Shown one piece after another: positions 47,838 through 59,632 of a DNA stretch of 64,000 nt. Origin of the DNA: Lepeophtheirus salmonis (Eukaryota > Arthropoda > Copepoda > Siphonostomatoida > Caligidae). The translations under genes and the position numbers were made by a program. The first letter of the stretch is position 1; each line of letters begins with the position of its first letter. The stretch lies in contig NC_052136.2 in NCBI RefSeq assembly GCF_016086655.4, positions 17,794,001 to 17,858,000 on the forward strand. Reading direction: 5' to 3'. Under the pieces are notes generated by a model. It did not search any database. It worked only from the letters and a program-made list of their open reading frames with translations, and was not told where the DNA came from.

Positions 47838-48067
47838 ACTATAGTCCGGTTTTTGTTGCTGTTTTGTTTAATATGTTAGTATGTGCTATAGATGTATCAC
47901 ATGCTGCGTTGTCTATATCCACAACTTCCTTTTGTTGATATGCACATAGTAGCATTTTAATAGATACGATGCATTACGAATTGGCAGCAATAATATTCAT
48001 AATTTGTTGGAGTGTGAATATTAGCTAAATTGAATTCACAAAAAAACCCCACCTAAGATACCGCCAC

Positions 48068-48855
48068 ATGTCTGCCAACGGGGATACCACAGATGAAAAT
48101 AATACTATTCATCTGCATGATAAAAGAATAAACCGAAAATTAACTTCACGATTTGAAGAATCTTTTGGAGATCAGCTTATTCGTTATGATGTTCAATTGA
48201 AACCAGAGCCCTATGAGTATAGTTACGCCACCGAGCTATCTGCTTTGACGATAGCTGACTTCCTCATGTGTTTGAGTCACGGCCCAAAACATTCAAAATT
48301 TAATAATATATTTTAGTTGATGAACTCAACTATTTCGTTAAAATACCCCAAGAAAGCCATCTTATATTGCGCTGGGGATTACAGGAATCGTTCTAGAGCT
48401 GAGAGGATGACACTTATCATTTCCAAGGGACAAATTCCTTGGAAGACCATGTGTTCTAAAAATGGAATGAAATCCTTGGAAACCATAATATAATTGTATA
48501 TTCAATTGTGCTCTAAACATTTTTAAGAAATAAGGAATACCAACTCTTAAGCCATTCCAACATTGTTCAAACATCTAAAACCTAAAGTTCCAAGGCTCCC
48601 ACAAACCCATTTTCATTCGGGAGAACGATGCTGATGCTAAGAAAATTTAATAATTAAGGAAATCTCAAGCAAATTATTAAAATAATTATAATTGTATGTT
48701 CTATTACAGATATTTCTCCTGTGGTAAAACATCTGAAGGAAATAAATACTGACATACAAATCAAACTTGGAGTCTATGAAGCAGAAATAAAGCAATTAAA
48801 GAATAATTTGCAGCAGAAGGATGTCAAAAATTTGGGACGCAGAATCAAAGTTTAA
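48068..48855 (+). CDS. Candidate two-part gene carried with the 1.3-kb repeat
   Basis: From ATG at 48068 a frame of 82 codons (HDKRINRKLTSRFEESFGDQ, then IADFLMCLSHGPKHSKFNNI) reaches TAG at 48314-48316. The same frame stays open beyond the stop for about 55 more codons (YCAGDYRNRSRAERMTLIIS ...KGQIPWKT). A second exon-like piece follows 'gttctattacag' at 48714: ISPVVKHLKEINTDIQIKLG and EAEIKQLKNNLQQKD, ending with TAA at 48853-48855; this is a heptad-like coiled-coil segment. Copy A at 4.0-4.6 kb has the same order with more damage. Either a small gene duplicated with the repeat, or an element's own coding sequence with one stop. No known family recognised. Confidence 0.35.
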
Positions 48856-49490
48856 GCCTTTAAAAATGCACCTCTCTTCGGTATTTAATTCAAACCATAT
48901 AAAATTTTTAAGTTGCAAGTCTTCACATTCCAAAATCCACTTTTGGTCTAATAAGACCATCGATAATTTTCTTAGTTAAGATTGGTTGAGGAAGTATATG
49001 TGATCCAATTAATCTATTGTGCCAAGAACTGTTTGGATCAATTTGCAAAAATAGATGCATTATTCAAATCTTTTGTAAATCAATTTTAAAAAATGAAAAA
49101 AATTGTAAATACAATACCTGAAGTAGCGGTTCCATTAATTAAGTCGTCTATAAATGTCGCCAAATGTCATAAATTTTTATTATTTACTATATCTAAGTAT
49201 GTTAGTAAAAGAATGCACATACTTTTACGAATGTGCATTCAGCGATTATCAAAGAACATAGAATAGCACTTCTACTTTGGACGAAAAATGTGTATCCTAA
49301 ACTAAGTAAGTTAAATAAATAGTCAATAAAGTTATTATTTATAATTACATAATAATTTTTCGTAATGATTAAGGTCAATAAAATTATTTTTTTAGTATTC
49401 ATTTATTGTATTAAGTTCTTTTTTGGGCCATTTTGTATCTGTCACAAGGGGGCGCTGAAATTTCTGTATCTCTTCTTATAGGGCTCTGAT
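48185..49490 (+). repeat. 1.3-kb dispersed repeat, copy B
   Basis: Collinear with 3945-5262 in the same orientation, down to the shared end 'gtcacaagggggcgctgaaa' followed by 'tatctcttctta'. Copy B lacks the 'gccgaa'-type inverted arms that bound copy A, so the repeat itself is not defined by them. Its coding-like parts are better preserved. Confidence 0.8.
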
Positions 49491-50368
49491 TGAAACAGCT
49501 GCGCGAAGCTATCAGACAAGGAAATGAACACAAACCCCACTCCGTATCAAGCAATGATAAAGGCAGGAGTTAAGTCGATGTCCTACTCCGAGTCCAACAA
49601 GGATTTACACTTATAACTCCTCAGTGTTATTCTCCGACATTCATAAGCTAACGCATTCGAGGTTATAGTTTATAGAACACTTATGTTTCTACTCAATAAT
49701 GTTTCCCGAAATTTATCAATTATTCACATTCCTAGTTAGATATTATATTGGTAAATAAAAACTTCTTAGCAGTGCGTCTAAAATAATAAATATAAATTAA
49801 AATTTGTATTCATGAGAAAATAATACCTAAATAAGATGTCGTTTGGTCGAATAATTAATGAAATCAAAGAGTTTTTTTTAGCCTCGAAAAAATTCTAAGA
49901 GGATTGTTAATTTCAACGAGCCTGTTTTCGGAAAATACGTGAACTCTCTAAGTATATAGTGCTCGTTGGACGGATGCGACAAACACCAACGAAAAGATTC
50001 CCTTAATTCCCGGCAGAGAATCATAATTAAATTTCTACCGAATGTTGTAATCAGTAGTAATGTTTTTGTTTATTTTCGATGTTTTTATAGGATATTACGG
50101 TGGTAATTGTATTGTATTTAATTGCCTTATAATGATATGGTTCAAACTTGTGAGTAAATCACACTGATTCGAACATTAAACAGATGAAATTGTTCTAATT
50201 TCATCTGCACCTTCTCTTGTTTATAATTTTCGTACGCTTTACTTATTTTTTTCTTAAAGGAGATGAAATCATAAGAAAATGCTTGAAATTATGGGAAAAT
50301 GCGAGGTTTTGTAGAAAGTTTCTCCAAAAATACTAGGAGCATTTGTAGTAAAGATATACTCAAGGATA
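49491..50368. other. No recognised gene
   Basis: Immediately after the repeat, 'cagctgcgcgaagctatcag' starts a short frame (LKQLREAIRQGNEHKPHSVS) about 30 codons long, unlike the AT-rich surroundings and possibly the tail of a coding sequence. Nothing else is supported. Confidence 0.3.
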
Positions 50369-53033
50369 ATCTGTACATATATCAAATAGAATTGTGTGTG
50401 TGTGTCCTTTATGGGTTTCCACCCAACTGAACTTAGGAGGTTTAAATTTGGCAGGGGTGTCTCTTTTGAATTTGGTCAGACTAAGAGGGGGTGCCGATTT
50501 TTTGGGTGATTATCTAAAAGATGGTTCATTCTATAAAAAAAAACCCCTGTTTTTTGGAGCTCAAGGAGACTAGGTAAAGGGTTGAGTCATAAATCAAAAA
50601 GTGACGAGCGTGTCAAAAATAACTATATAATAAGGACGTTTTATAAATTTATTCAAAATAAAAATAAAAAATATGGAAAAAATAAGAAACCTGTGAAAAT
50701 TGCACTTTAGTTTTTTTTTTTCATATACAAATAATTTATTTTCAATGGAATATTGTATTCGCAGACATAATAAACTTTATAGAAATTTGTTTGTAAATTC
50801 GATTGCATATAAATTTGACATATAATAATTGATCTTTGACTGTAATATCTGTCATTATCTGAAGAATTTTTCAATTGAAACAAAATTTTCTCTTTTTTTA
50901 ATAAACGTAAATTTTCAATTTTTAAGAATAAAGGCCACAAAACGATGTATTTTGTAATATTTTGTTATACTAACTCTAACTGTTAACTCTATCATGTAGT
51001 ATTTTCAATTACCAGAATATTTTATTACATTATCTTTGCAACGGTTGCAAAAATGCACAAGTTATTGAGGTTTTTTTTCTACGACATTACTCTCCATAGC
51101 ATTTTTGTTTATGCAAGTACGAAAGAAATATTGGTAGGTTATGTTTCTCTTTACAATGGGAATAAATACTATGTACTTACAATTTTTTTACAAAATTGCT
51201 ACAGAACATTTTTTTGCAATTTTCTTCGCGAATTTCGATTTGGTAATTTTTTGACAAAAATAAAAGATGTACTTCTCATCTTTGATCATTTTTTTGATGC
51301 ATACAAGTTGGTATGTTATAACACATTTTTTATTCATAAAATTAGTAATTAGGTTACAAAAGCCTATAGTAAGAGCACAGAACTTATAGGTACAAGCAAG
51401 CGATTTTTACGTGGCTGTAGCGCCTGAAATGTTCGGTGTGTATCAACAAGGTAGATAAGTAAATAAATCTTCAAAAAATTTAAATATTTCAACGAACATT
51501 AATTAGGTAAGTTGTTTACAATAAACAATTACAATTTAAGGCGCCAAAAATACATACTTATATCGCTTCGACATTTTAATGTCTTGATAAATCATTTCTC
51601 TTCTTCAACAAAGAAGAGTTAGCTCATTTACTCTTCAGTGTCCTTAATCCAAAACGAAAACGGCTGGGGAACTTACATTGCTGCGATTAATTGTTCAACA
51701 ATTGGACATCCAACCGTTTGCATTTCTTTAGATGTCCTATTAACGATGATATCAGGAAAAGATGAATTCAGAGTTATGGTCTAGCCGATTTAAGAGGAAG
51801 TGAGTCATGCAATGTCAGACTTAGACTTTATAAAAAACATTTTGATAACTACATGTTCATGAATGCTGCTTCAAAAAAAGAAAAAAATGACTGGTACCTA
51901 ATGAAATTCTCACTATGTTCTACCCCCCCAACAACGTCGTCTTTTTCAACGACGTATTCAAGATAAGAGCCTGATTTGTTCGACTTTACTTGAAAAATAT
52001 TCAGCCAGCAGGTATGATTATGATATATACTTATCAGAAGATATAGGGTTTTAAAAAAGCTTTTCTGATGCTTAATTTAATATGTATGTATTCCGGCCCA
52101 AAATGAAGGGGTAAAATATGCCACACAAGTTCTCAGCTCAAATATTGCTGCAGCCTTAACAACTTATGCTAATCTTGGAGCACTGCACATGACTACAAGT
52201 GAAACTGTAGAATTCTTTCAACAAGTGAATGACCTCCTGGATGTTTTCAACTCATGCAAAAAGCTTAGAAATCCAAAATATCAGAATGTCTTATACAAAG
52301 ATTATCCTATTTTTGAGTTTTTGGATAGCTGTTACTGGGTTAGCTGTTAGCTGGGTTGGATCCTTGAAAATCTTCAAGTCCAAAAATGAAGTTCTAGCAA
52401 GTTGTTTTCGATTTAATAAAAAGCTATTACTCTATATTCCATCAGTGATACTTTTACTAGAATACCTAACGGAAAAGCTAAAATTTGAAAACTTATGCAC
52501 AAAAAGACAGTGGTCAAATCCCATTGAAAACTATTTTTTTGCACTATTAGGAGCAAAGGAGGATTTAATTCTAACACATCCTGTCGGTCATTTGGCTAAA
52601 CATTTAAGCAAACTGTGGCTAACTAGATGTTATCAAGTGAGAACAGTTCGAACAATACCAGTGATGACAATGTGAATCTCTTACAACCAGAGAAAGAATT
52701 GCCTGTATTGTGCAGCAGTCGGGAAGATACATCACATTGAAAATTATAGCAAGCCCAATTACATGATGAACAAACCTTTTATTTCAAATAACCTTTGTAT
52801 AAACTAAAATATTATCATTTCTCCCCTCCATCGTTATTATCATAGTAAGATAACTAGAATTATAATTATCAGGATCTTTCTCGACACCAACAAAACATTC
52901 CTATTATAATTAATAGTATGTATACAAGTATTTTCTGAATAGTTTTTTAATTTTTTTCCATTATTTTGACCATTGTCAATGTGATTTCCCACTCCCTCCT
53001 TGGCCCGAGCAACGCTAGGTAATCCTTTGCTAG
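50369..53033 (+). mobile_element. Helitron-like element, copy 2, interrupted
   Basis: The 5' start 'tctgtacatatatcaaatag' with 'aattgtgtgtgtgtgtcctt' and the body to about 51180 align with 22852-23640. The last 190 bp from about 52845 align with 23720-23908 and end in the hairpin (cccgagcaacgctaggt, one arm mutated) and CTAG (53030-53033). The 1.66 kb in between is absent from copy 1 and contains the P-element-like relic, so the order of events is Helitron first, P-like insertion second. Confidence 0.75.
52090..52745 (+). pseudogene. P-element/THAP9-like transposase, C-terminal part
   Basis: From 52111 the frame reads VKYATQVLSSNIAAALTTYA, then TTSETVEFFQQVNDLLDVFN and YPIFEFLDSCYW before a stop at 52348. 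This matches the P-superfamily block 'MKV..A.Q.LS..VA..L' followed by 'T..F....N..FD.fNS'. In the next frame (to 52675) come LLLEYLTEKLKFENLCTKRQ and SNPIENYFFALLGAK, the equivalent of 'LLT.RLNQDPLENFF', which carries one of the catalytic acidic residues of P-type transposases. Here the usual 'NQDPLEN' reads QWSNPIEN, so the Asp is lost and Glu kept. The THAP domain and the N-terminal half are missing or unreadable in 51.6-52.1 kb. It lies within the second Helitron. Confidence 0.7.
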
Positions 53034-53860
53034 TAATAATATAAAATGAAAAAATATGCGCAATGGATGAGTCCCTAAGTACTTCAGTGAACCCATCTCA
53101 ACTCCTCCACCAAAGGGTTTTAAATTATTAGTACTCCAGGTATCTAAAAAGAAAATGAAGAATTGAAAAAACGTCATAACTAAAGTTTTTTAACTTTTAA
53201 TTATAACTATGTAACATAAAATTTGTATTATGGATGCTTAAGGATCTTCACTTTTAATTCTCCTTAATAAAGTTTTCCAAAAAAAGTTACTTCACTCTTC
53301 CGTGAAGGTGACTCCTGGACGGGGAGGGAGGGCACATTCTGACTAAAAATATTATCAAAACAACGTTTTTGTCAAAAATGAATATTATTGTTAATGGTTT
53401 TTTTTCTCTCAAAATTTAAAATTAACAATATTCATTGTTGTCAATTTTTTTTGAAAAAAAAAAAAAAAAAAAAATGCGTCCCATAAAGCCTCAGGAGTCC
53501 CAAAGTCTATGGAACGGCCTTGCACTCTTTTTTTAATAAATAAAACTTGGACTATTATGATGATCATGAAGTACAAGTAATGTTCATGCTTGATTTGATC
53601 TTTGAGATAAGAATAGATCAAACAAGTTTCCATTGAAAAGAAGGGTTACTAATTGTTTTGATAGTTAATGAAATGATTAAAAAAAAAAAAAAAAAATGTA
53701 AAGAGACTGACAAAGTTCGTTCTTGACTTCATCAAATTTCCTTTTTTTTGACCGACAAAAGGATATTTTTTTCTTTTCTTCTATTAGTAGAATAGTTTGA
53801 AAGATAAGGAATTCTCCAATGAACTACTTAATCAATATAATTAACTTTTTTATTTATTAA
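53034..53860. other. No gene; poly-A tracts
   Basis: Pure A runs at about 53456-53474 and 53680-53696 may be retroposon tails, but no body is recognisable. A degraded, reverse-oriented Helitron-type end ('ccttgcattgctcgg', about 53872-53886, complement of CCGAGCAATGCAAGG) lies just after. Confidence 0.35.
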
Positions 53861-54957
53861 TAGCGGGAGTACCTTGCATTGCTCGGAGTTTTGGGTTGGA
53901 GCATCGATTAACTTTATTTTAATTATACAAATAATAGATATATACTCCTTTTTTCTTTTTTAATATGTCGTGCTGAGCTTTTGATGCACAGATTTGTTTT
54001 AAAAAAAATTTGAAACTATAAATATGATACGCTGTGATGGGTTATCGACACCATTGTAATAACAGCAGTAACAAGAGCGAAATGATGACAGTTCCAAGTC
54101 TAAAAAAAGAATAAACAATCTATTGTAAAGTTAAATCCAACTTTATAAAATAACTTTATATACTATAAACTACTAATATATATTTTTTAAATTTGTTAAC
54201 TTCTAATCAATAATACGAATGAGTGTAGTTCAGTTTTAGTTTTCAGTCTATATATATATATATATCATAAAATGAATTTAAGATATATAAAATAAGTAAA
54301 ATTAACCACACAAGGACATTAAGTTAAAAAAAAACATAAGATATTTTCAGGAAAATACTTACATCAACTTTTTTTAGTCAACCCTCGTAGATCAACCAAT
54401 TAATTTATTCTTAGTTGGTAAGAAAAAAAAAAGAGTAAGTTGGATAGGGATATCATTCCACTGTATATTAGGGTTTCTCATTTCGTTTGAAACTGAGGGT
54501 GGAGCTGGGGTTCCATAGTTGTGAGATACACGGGCCGACCCCTTAGCTAAAAGTCTACTCGTGCAAAACTAGAATATACTATGTATTTTAGAAGTAGGTT
54601 GAGATATGACATTCAGATATCTAATATGTATACAAAAAGGGTTACAATGAGTGAGTTTTTTGGTTCAATTCCTAGTATTACCCTTTTCCTAGTATCAACT
54701 GTGCATCAGTTATATATTGGGTAAAAAAGGGACAAGCAACATTAAATATTTTTGTTGTATTAAAGTAGTGTAATTCTAAAAATGTTGGTACTTCGTTGAA
54801 TATAATTTATTAACAATGAATATATCACATAATTAAATTTAGTTTATATTAAGATTTAAATATCTTTATTCTATCTGAGTAAAAATGATCATTCCTTTAT
54901 ACGAAAATAAAAAGGAAAAAACTAGAAAACGAACACAAGGTACTATGATGAATAATT
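53861..54957. other. Reverse Helitron-type end, otherwise no gene
   Basis: 'agcgggagtaccttgcattg' at 53863 reads on the minus strand as a mutated 'CGAGCAACGCCGGGTACTCCCGCTA' Helitron terminus. The body should extend to higher coordinates, but no homologous left end was found. (TA)n at 54249-54267. Confidence 0.35.
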
Positions 54958-55155
54958 AATATCATCTGAACAAGTCGAACTCCTAAACTTATATTATGAA
55001 ATAATTGAATCTGGTATTTTCGAGGAATTTCCTGTTTGTGTAAAACGCTGATCAATCCTGGTAAAAGAGATCCTGTGGGAGAAATCCTACAGTATATACG
55101 CATGGATATTGGAATAGCTCTATCAAACGAAGATGAATGTAATATATATTTTAGA
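54958..55155 (+). pseudogene. Coding-like remnant, unknown product, one frameshift
   Basis: SSEQVELLNLYYEIIESGIF (from about 54963) continues EEFPVCVK to about 55043. After a shift, LINPGKRDPVGEILQYIRMD continues IGIALSNEDECNIYF to about 55154. The two frames join naturally and have protein-like composition in an AT-rich setting. I do not recognise the family; a terminal exon of a host gene or an element relic are both possible. Confidence 0.3.
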
Positions 55156-58100
55156 TCAACATAGAGTAAACTAAATATGTCTAGTTTCCGACATGAAAAT
55201 ACTCTGTAAAAAAATTCAAAAAATATAAGATTATTGAAGTCGGTTCAGGGAGTATAATTCTAAAAAATTAAAAATATATAAATTTTTTATATTATTTATT
55301 TGCTTATAATTTGGAAAAAAAAACATTTGGCTTTTTCAATTCTAGGAGTTTCAATTTGAATCGACAACCAATCTCACAAGTGAGAGTATAGTCTATTAGC
55401 CATTGAAAAGGTTGAAAATTGTAAAAGTGAGTTACAACAACGATCGTTGCCATCACACACTATTCAAGTCTAAATATTTTGGATATTATAATCTTGATAC
55501 CTCAACAAATATCCTTGTCAAAATAAAAAAAAGGTTATGTGTTTCTTGTGTGGAGGAGAAAAATACTACGTTTATAATTTTTGTCCTTCTAAAATATAAA
55601 TATAAAAAATAAACATCTCTAAACTTCTTCATTTTGATCAAGAGAGTTATTAAGGTTTGAAGATTATAATATGCAATGTTCTTAGAAATAAATTGGCTAA
55701 ACAAGTATTACGTGTACACGCATGATGGATGTGGTAATCCTAAACTCACATTAAGATATTATATTAATAATAAAAATAGCCAAATAAATATTTACTATAA
55801 GTATCTTGAGCTTCCTCCTTCAAGTGCCTACTTTTGAACCTCTTGTATCTACTTTCATCATTTTGGTAGAACTACTATGTGCAATTTACATCTAGTGAAT
55901 AATGTTTTTTTTAAAATTAACTTTTTCAGCTAATTACTCTGAAATAAAAAGAATAAATGACGGAGACACTATTGGGTTACCAAGACTTCGTACCCTCATT
56001 AGAACATTTTAAATCCTTAGCCTAATCTTTAAAACTAGTCTATACTTTTTTTGAGGAACTTGTTAGAACTGAATTTAACCATTCTATAGCAATTTATATA
56101 GAACATTTGATGATATGTAGATATTGTTGAATTGGTAAAAAAACCAAAAAAGATAGCTGAAGTTTCATCATAATTCATAACCTCTTTCGAAGAGACAACA
56201 TACCTGAAGTAAAAAGTAGGAGGTGCATGGCTAAAACATATCATTATACGTTCTAGTTGTCATTCATTATTTTCTTAGTTCTTATATTCTTCAATCTTAG
56301 CTAGGCGTGAAGAAAGTAAAAAGATAGCTTGGACCATAGGAATGAAATACCAATGTATTATTCCTTACGACGGTTGAATGATTTAAAGAACGGGCTGAAA
56401 GCAAAAAACTTAAAAGGGGGAAAAAAGACTGATCAGGAAATCAATCCTATGACCAATCTAACATTACATGTAGAGAAAATTCCAGATTGAAAAGCAAAAA
56501 CTGAATACACTAATGAAGTAAATATATCTAATACATCAGTCGATTCAGAAATACACAAGTCACAAAACCTTTCAAAATGTCTCAAAGTTAATATTCAATT
56601 TTTTCTCCACATCTTGTGTAAAATAAACAATCTTGAACATTAAATACAATTAATGGTTGCATCTAATTTCAGTCTGCATATCCAAAAAGGATATATAATA
56701 TTGCCTCTGTTGTATTCTTTGAGTTTTTTAGTTCTGTTTCCTAATTTAAGGAAAGCAATTGACACGTTTTTATTCAATTTTCTCTTTCACTTAGAGTAGG
56801 GTATTTATGAAATGGAAAAGATAATTGCAGTAAAACAATCGTGTAATGAATTACTTAATTGAAGTTTAAAATAACTTTATTGATTAATTATTATTCTGAT
56901 AATATTCAATGAATAGATTTATGTAAAATCTTTTAAGTCTTTAAGAAATTCATTTGACAATTGTTTTAATGCAATTCTCTCTTTGATTTAAATAAGAACG
57001 ATGTTTAATTAAAAAAACAAAACATTTAGAACTTACAGCCACCAACACATTAGGTACCAAATCGTGAAAAAGGTTTGAATTTTCATTTTATTATTTATTA
57101 TTATATGTGGAAAGATATTTTATTCTTAACTGAACAGAAAAACTAAAATATAAATGAATATGTTTGTGCCTATTTCATAAAACTATATTTACATTTCGAG
57201 GGACATACATTTGAAATATGTACATTGCATGATAAATGATGCAGAAATATAAAATGAATGCTTGTACGAATTTCTTGAATGATGAAACCGATCTGTGGCA
57301 CATAATAGGTTGGAGAAGCCTATCGTAAGTAAGGTTTTTTTATATTTAATTCATTTTATTTATATTAAAATAGAAAAAATAGACAATGCTTGTCAAAAAA
57401 AGTGTGAAAGAAAAAAAAAGAAAAATAATTCTCGTTCCATTTTAAGTAATCATGGCATAATTTCAACATTTTATGATCATTAGTATGGAACAGTACCATT
57501 AAGTCAAATGAGATATTATGTTTATGAAGGCCAAAAATAGGTAACAATTTGTTTATATACTCTTTCTACAATGTACATAATATATAAATATATTTAACTA
57601 TTTTTAGAAAAAAGAAATAATATTAACTTTGACAAAAAAAGTTTATAGTTTTTTTCAAAGTTGCAGAATTTAATTTATTATTACTTTATACTCGTTTATA
57701 TGTAAACTTATATTAAATGTTCTATATAAAATATTTACTTTTGTATATACCAAGATGTGTTATAAGTATGTACAGTTACTCAAATAGCTACTATTAATTA
57801 TATATGTAGATTGTACATGCAACAGTAAATGTAGATTTTAGGTACATAGGGTATTAATAATTGAGCTTCATTTAAAAGCCAAAAATTCTAACTTTTGAAG
57901 CGTTAAAGTTTAAAAAAAAACACCAAAAAAACTTTTATCTTTTGGGGTAACATCAAAATATTAATTATTATTTTGAGAAAAAGCCAATTCGACCTTCCTA
58001 ATTAAAATACCTTATGCATGTGCATTTTAACAAAAAAAAAACAAAAAAAAAACACTCTATTTTTATTTTATAAAAATCTTCAAATATTATTATATAAGTT

Positions 58101-58171
58101 ATATTAATGACACGTGCTCTGATGAGCAAAATAGTTTTTGAACTAATAATAACTAACGCTCTTTAACTATA
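55156..58171. other. 3 kb with no convincing gene
   Basis: Short frames only. A possible donor 'gtaagtaagg' at 57326 follows a 70-nt GC-richer stretch, without an acceptor that gives an open frame. No repeat longer than about 20 bp was noticed. Confidence 0.4.
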
Positions 58172-59072
58172 CAGGGTGTCCACGATAAATTGGAACTATC
58201 TTAAAATTCAACCTGCTTGATAAAAATGGAATTTGGAGTGTATTTGTTAATATGAAAAAGTTAGACATGATATTAAACAATAAATTTATTCAACATGTCC
58301 TCCCTCAGCAGCCACCATCTTCTCCATTCTACCCCTAAAGGATTTGCATGCCCTGATAACTTTCACGGAATCGACAGCACTCCACTCCCTCGTAATGGAG
58401 CCCGGGAACTTTGTGGTAAAGACCGCAGGGACCTCTTCTCTCTCCTTGACAAGCCACCTGTAATTGTGGACGTTGTAGCTTCTCGTCGGAGAAGAAGATG
58501 ATTCTTCCTGCATGGCTCTTCAGGTCATTCAGGAGACGCTTACACTTTGGTGAGCCTGGTGGCCTTCATGGATGCCGTGAGAATGTGCTGTTTGGCCATT
58601 CGGTATGACCTGTATCCAAGGTCCTTATTCACAGCCTTTGGAGACCAGATGCTTGCTCACTCCACGGTTTTTGGTTAACCTGGACAAGGAAGTCCCCGGC
58701 GAAGCCTCGATACACTTCCGGAGGCCTTCAAGGAAGTGGGGAGTGCGGATTCGGTCACTTCTCATGTTGTGGGCCTTGCGGCAGACCTTCCCCTCAACCT
58801 CCCAGGCATTGAAGACCCGGTACACCGTGGTCTTGGGGTAGTTAAGAAGCTTGTAGATAGGAGAGGGCTTGTGTCCCGCGCTTGCCAATTCGAGGATGGC
58901 GTCTCTCCTTGCTTGTTCCATGATGACTATTGTTTGTTGTCAAAACAATTGTGGTGGAAGTTATAGTGTATTGTTCATGTAATCTTTTATATCAGTATGA
59001 TTTAACCCCGAATATCCACATTATGGATCTCGATGAAGTTTAAAGTAGTTCCAATTTATCGTGGACACCCTG
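58172..59072 (-). mobile_element. mariner-family deletion derivative, copy 1 (901 bp)
   Basis: The ends are perfect inverted repeats of 27 bp beginning CAGGGTGTCCACGATAAATT. The left flank is TA (58170-58171), the usual mariner target; the right flank is AA instead of TA. The body holds an internally deleted transposase on the minus strand, described below. It is about 90% or more identical by eye to 62945-63865. Its 20-bp shorter length matches one 20-bp deletion. Confidence 0.9.
58286..58921 (-). pseudogene. Truncated mariner transposase, copy 1
   Basis: From ATG 58921: a first helix-turn-helix (GHKPSPIYKLLNYPKTTVYR, residues 16-35), a second (TSLSRLTKNRGVSKHLVSK, residues 77-95), then in other frames the '..SYRMAK.HILTAS' linker, FFSDEK with the first catalytic Asp, and a jump from FTTKFPGSI directly to TREW...CKSFRGRMEKMVAA and the stop at 58286. 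The second and third catalytic Asp blocks are missing: the reading spans about 215 codons against roughly 340 for a full mariner. Additional lesions are a +1 shift at about 58640, a +1 shift at about 58550, and loss of 20 bp after SDEK between two AGAAG words (copy 2 still has the segment). Nonfunctional as an enzyme. Confidence 0.9.
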
Positions 59073-59632
59073 AATGTATTAGTGTTTGGAATTGGTCCAA
59101 CACCGAACTTATTTTTTGGTGTGGTCTTAGATGATTTTCTTTGACCGATTTGAACCGATATTTGGGTCTGGACTGGGTATTGAAGTTTAATTGTTTTGAA
59201 ACCGGAGACATATTTTTCAGGGATTTAGTCCAATTTTTCTGGTTGAATCTATGGAACGATTTTCTCCCCTACCCTGATTTATAAGTTCTACAAGTATGAT
59301 TTATTAAACACATTTAACTTCTCATGATGATATTGTTCCGATGTTCATCTATAAAATCAGTTTAGACCGATTTTTATTTTTTTTTAGGGACTGAATTGGA
59401 CCATTTTTTTTCTTTACCAGCTAGGTTTTCATTTAAAAAATATTTGCGTTTAAAAAACATAATTAAACATTATAGATTGAGACTAAAATGTAACCTCATT
59501 ATCCACTAATGTGCTTTTAATATTAACAAATAATTAAGTGAAGAGTCTTTTCATATCGTACAAATTTCTGTGAAAAGTATTTTATTAAATTGGATGCATT
59601 ATTCCAAGTAGACCCATCGGAGGTAGATATCT
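59073..59632. other. No gene; possible hAT-like terminus
   Basis: 'tagtgtttggaattggtcca' at 59079 and the complement of 'gactgaaccacaatacta' at 61075-61094 are loosely alike, as are the 'gaccgatttgaaccgat'-type words that follow. They could be the ends of a 2-kb element around the LINE tail. Weak. Confidence 0.25.
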
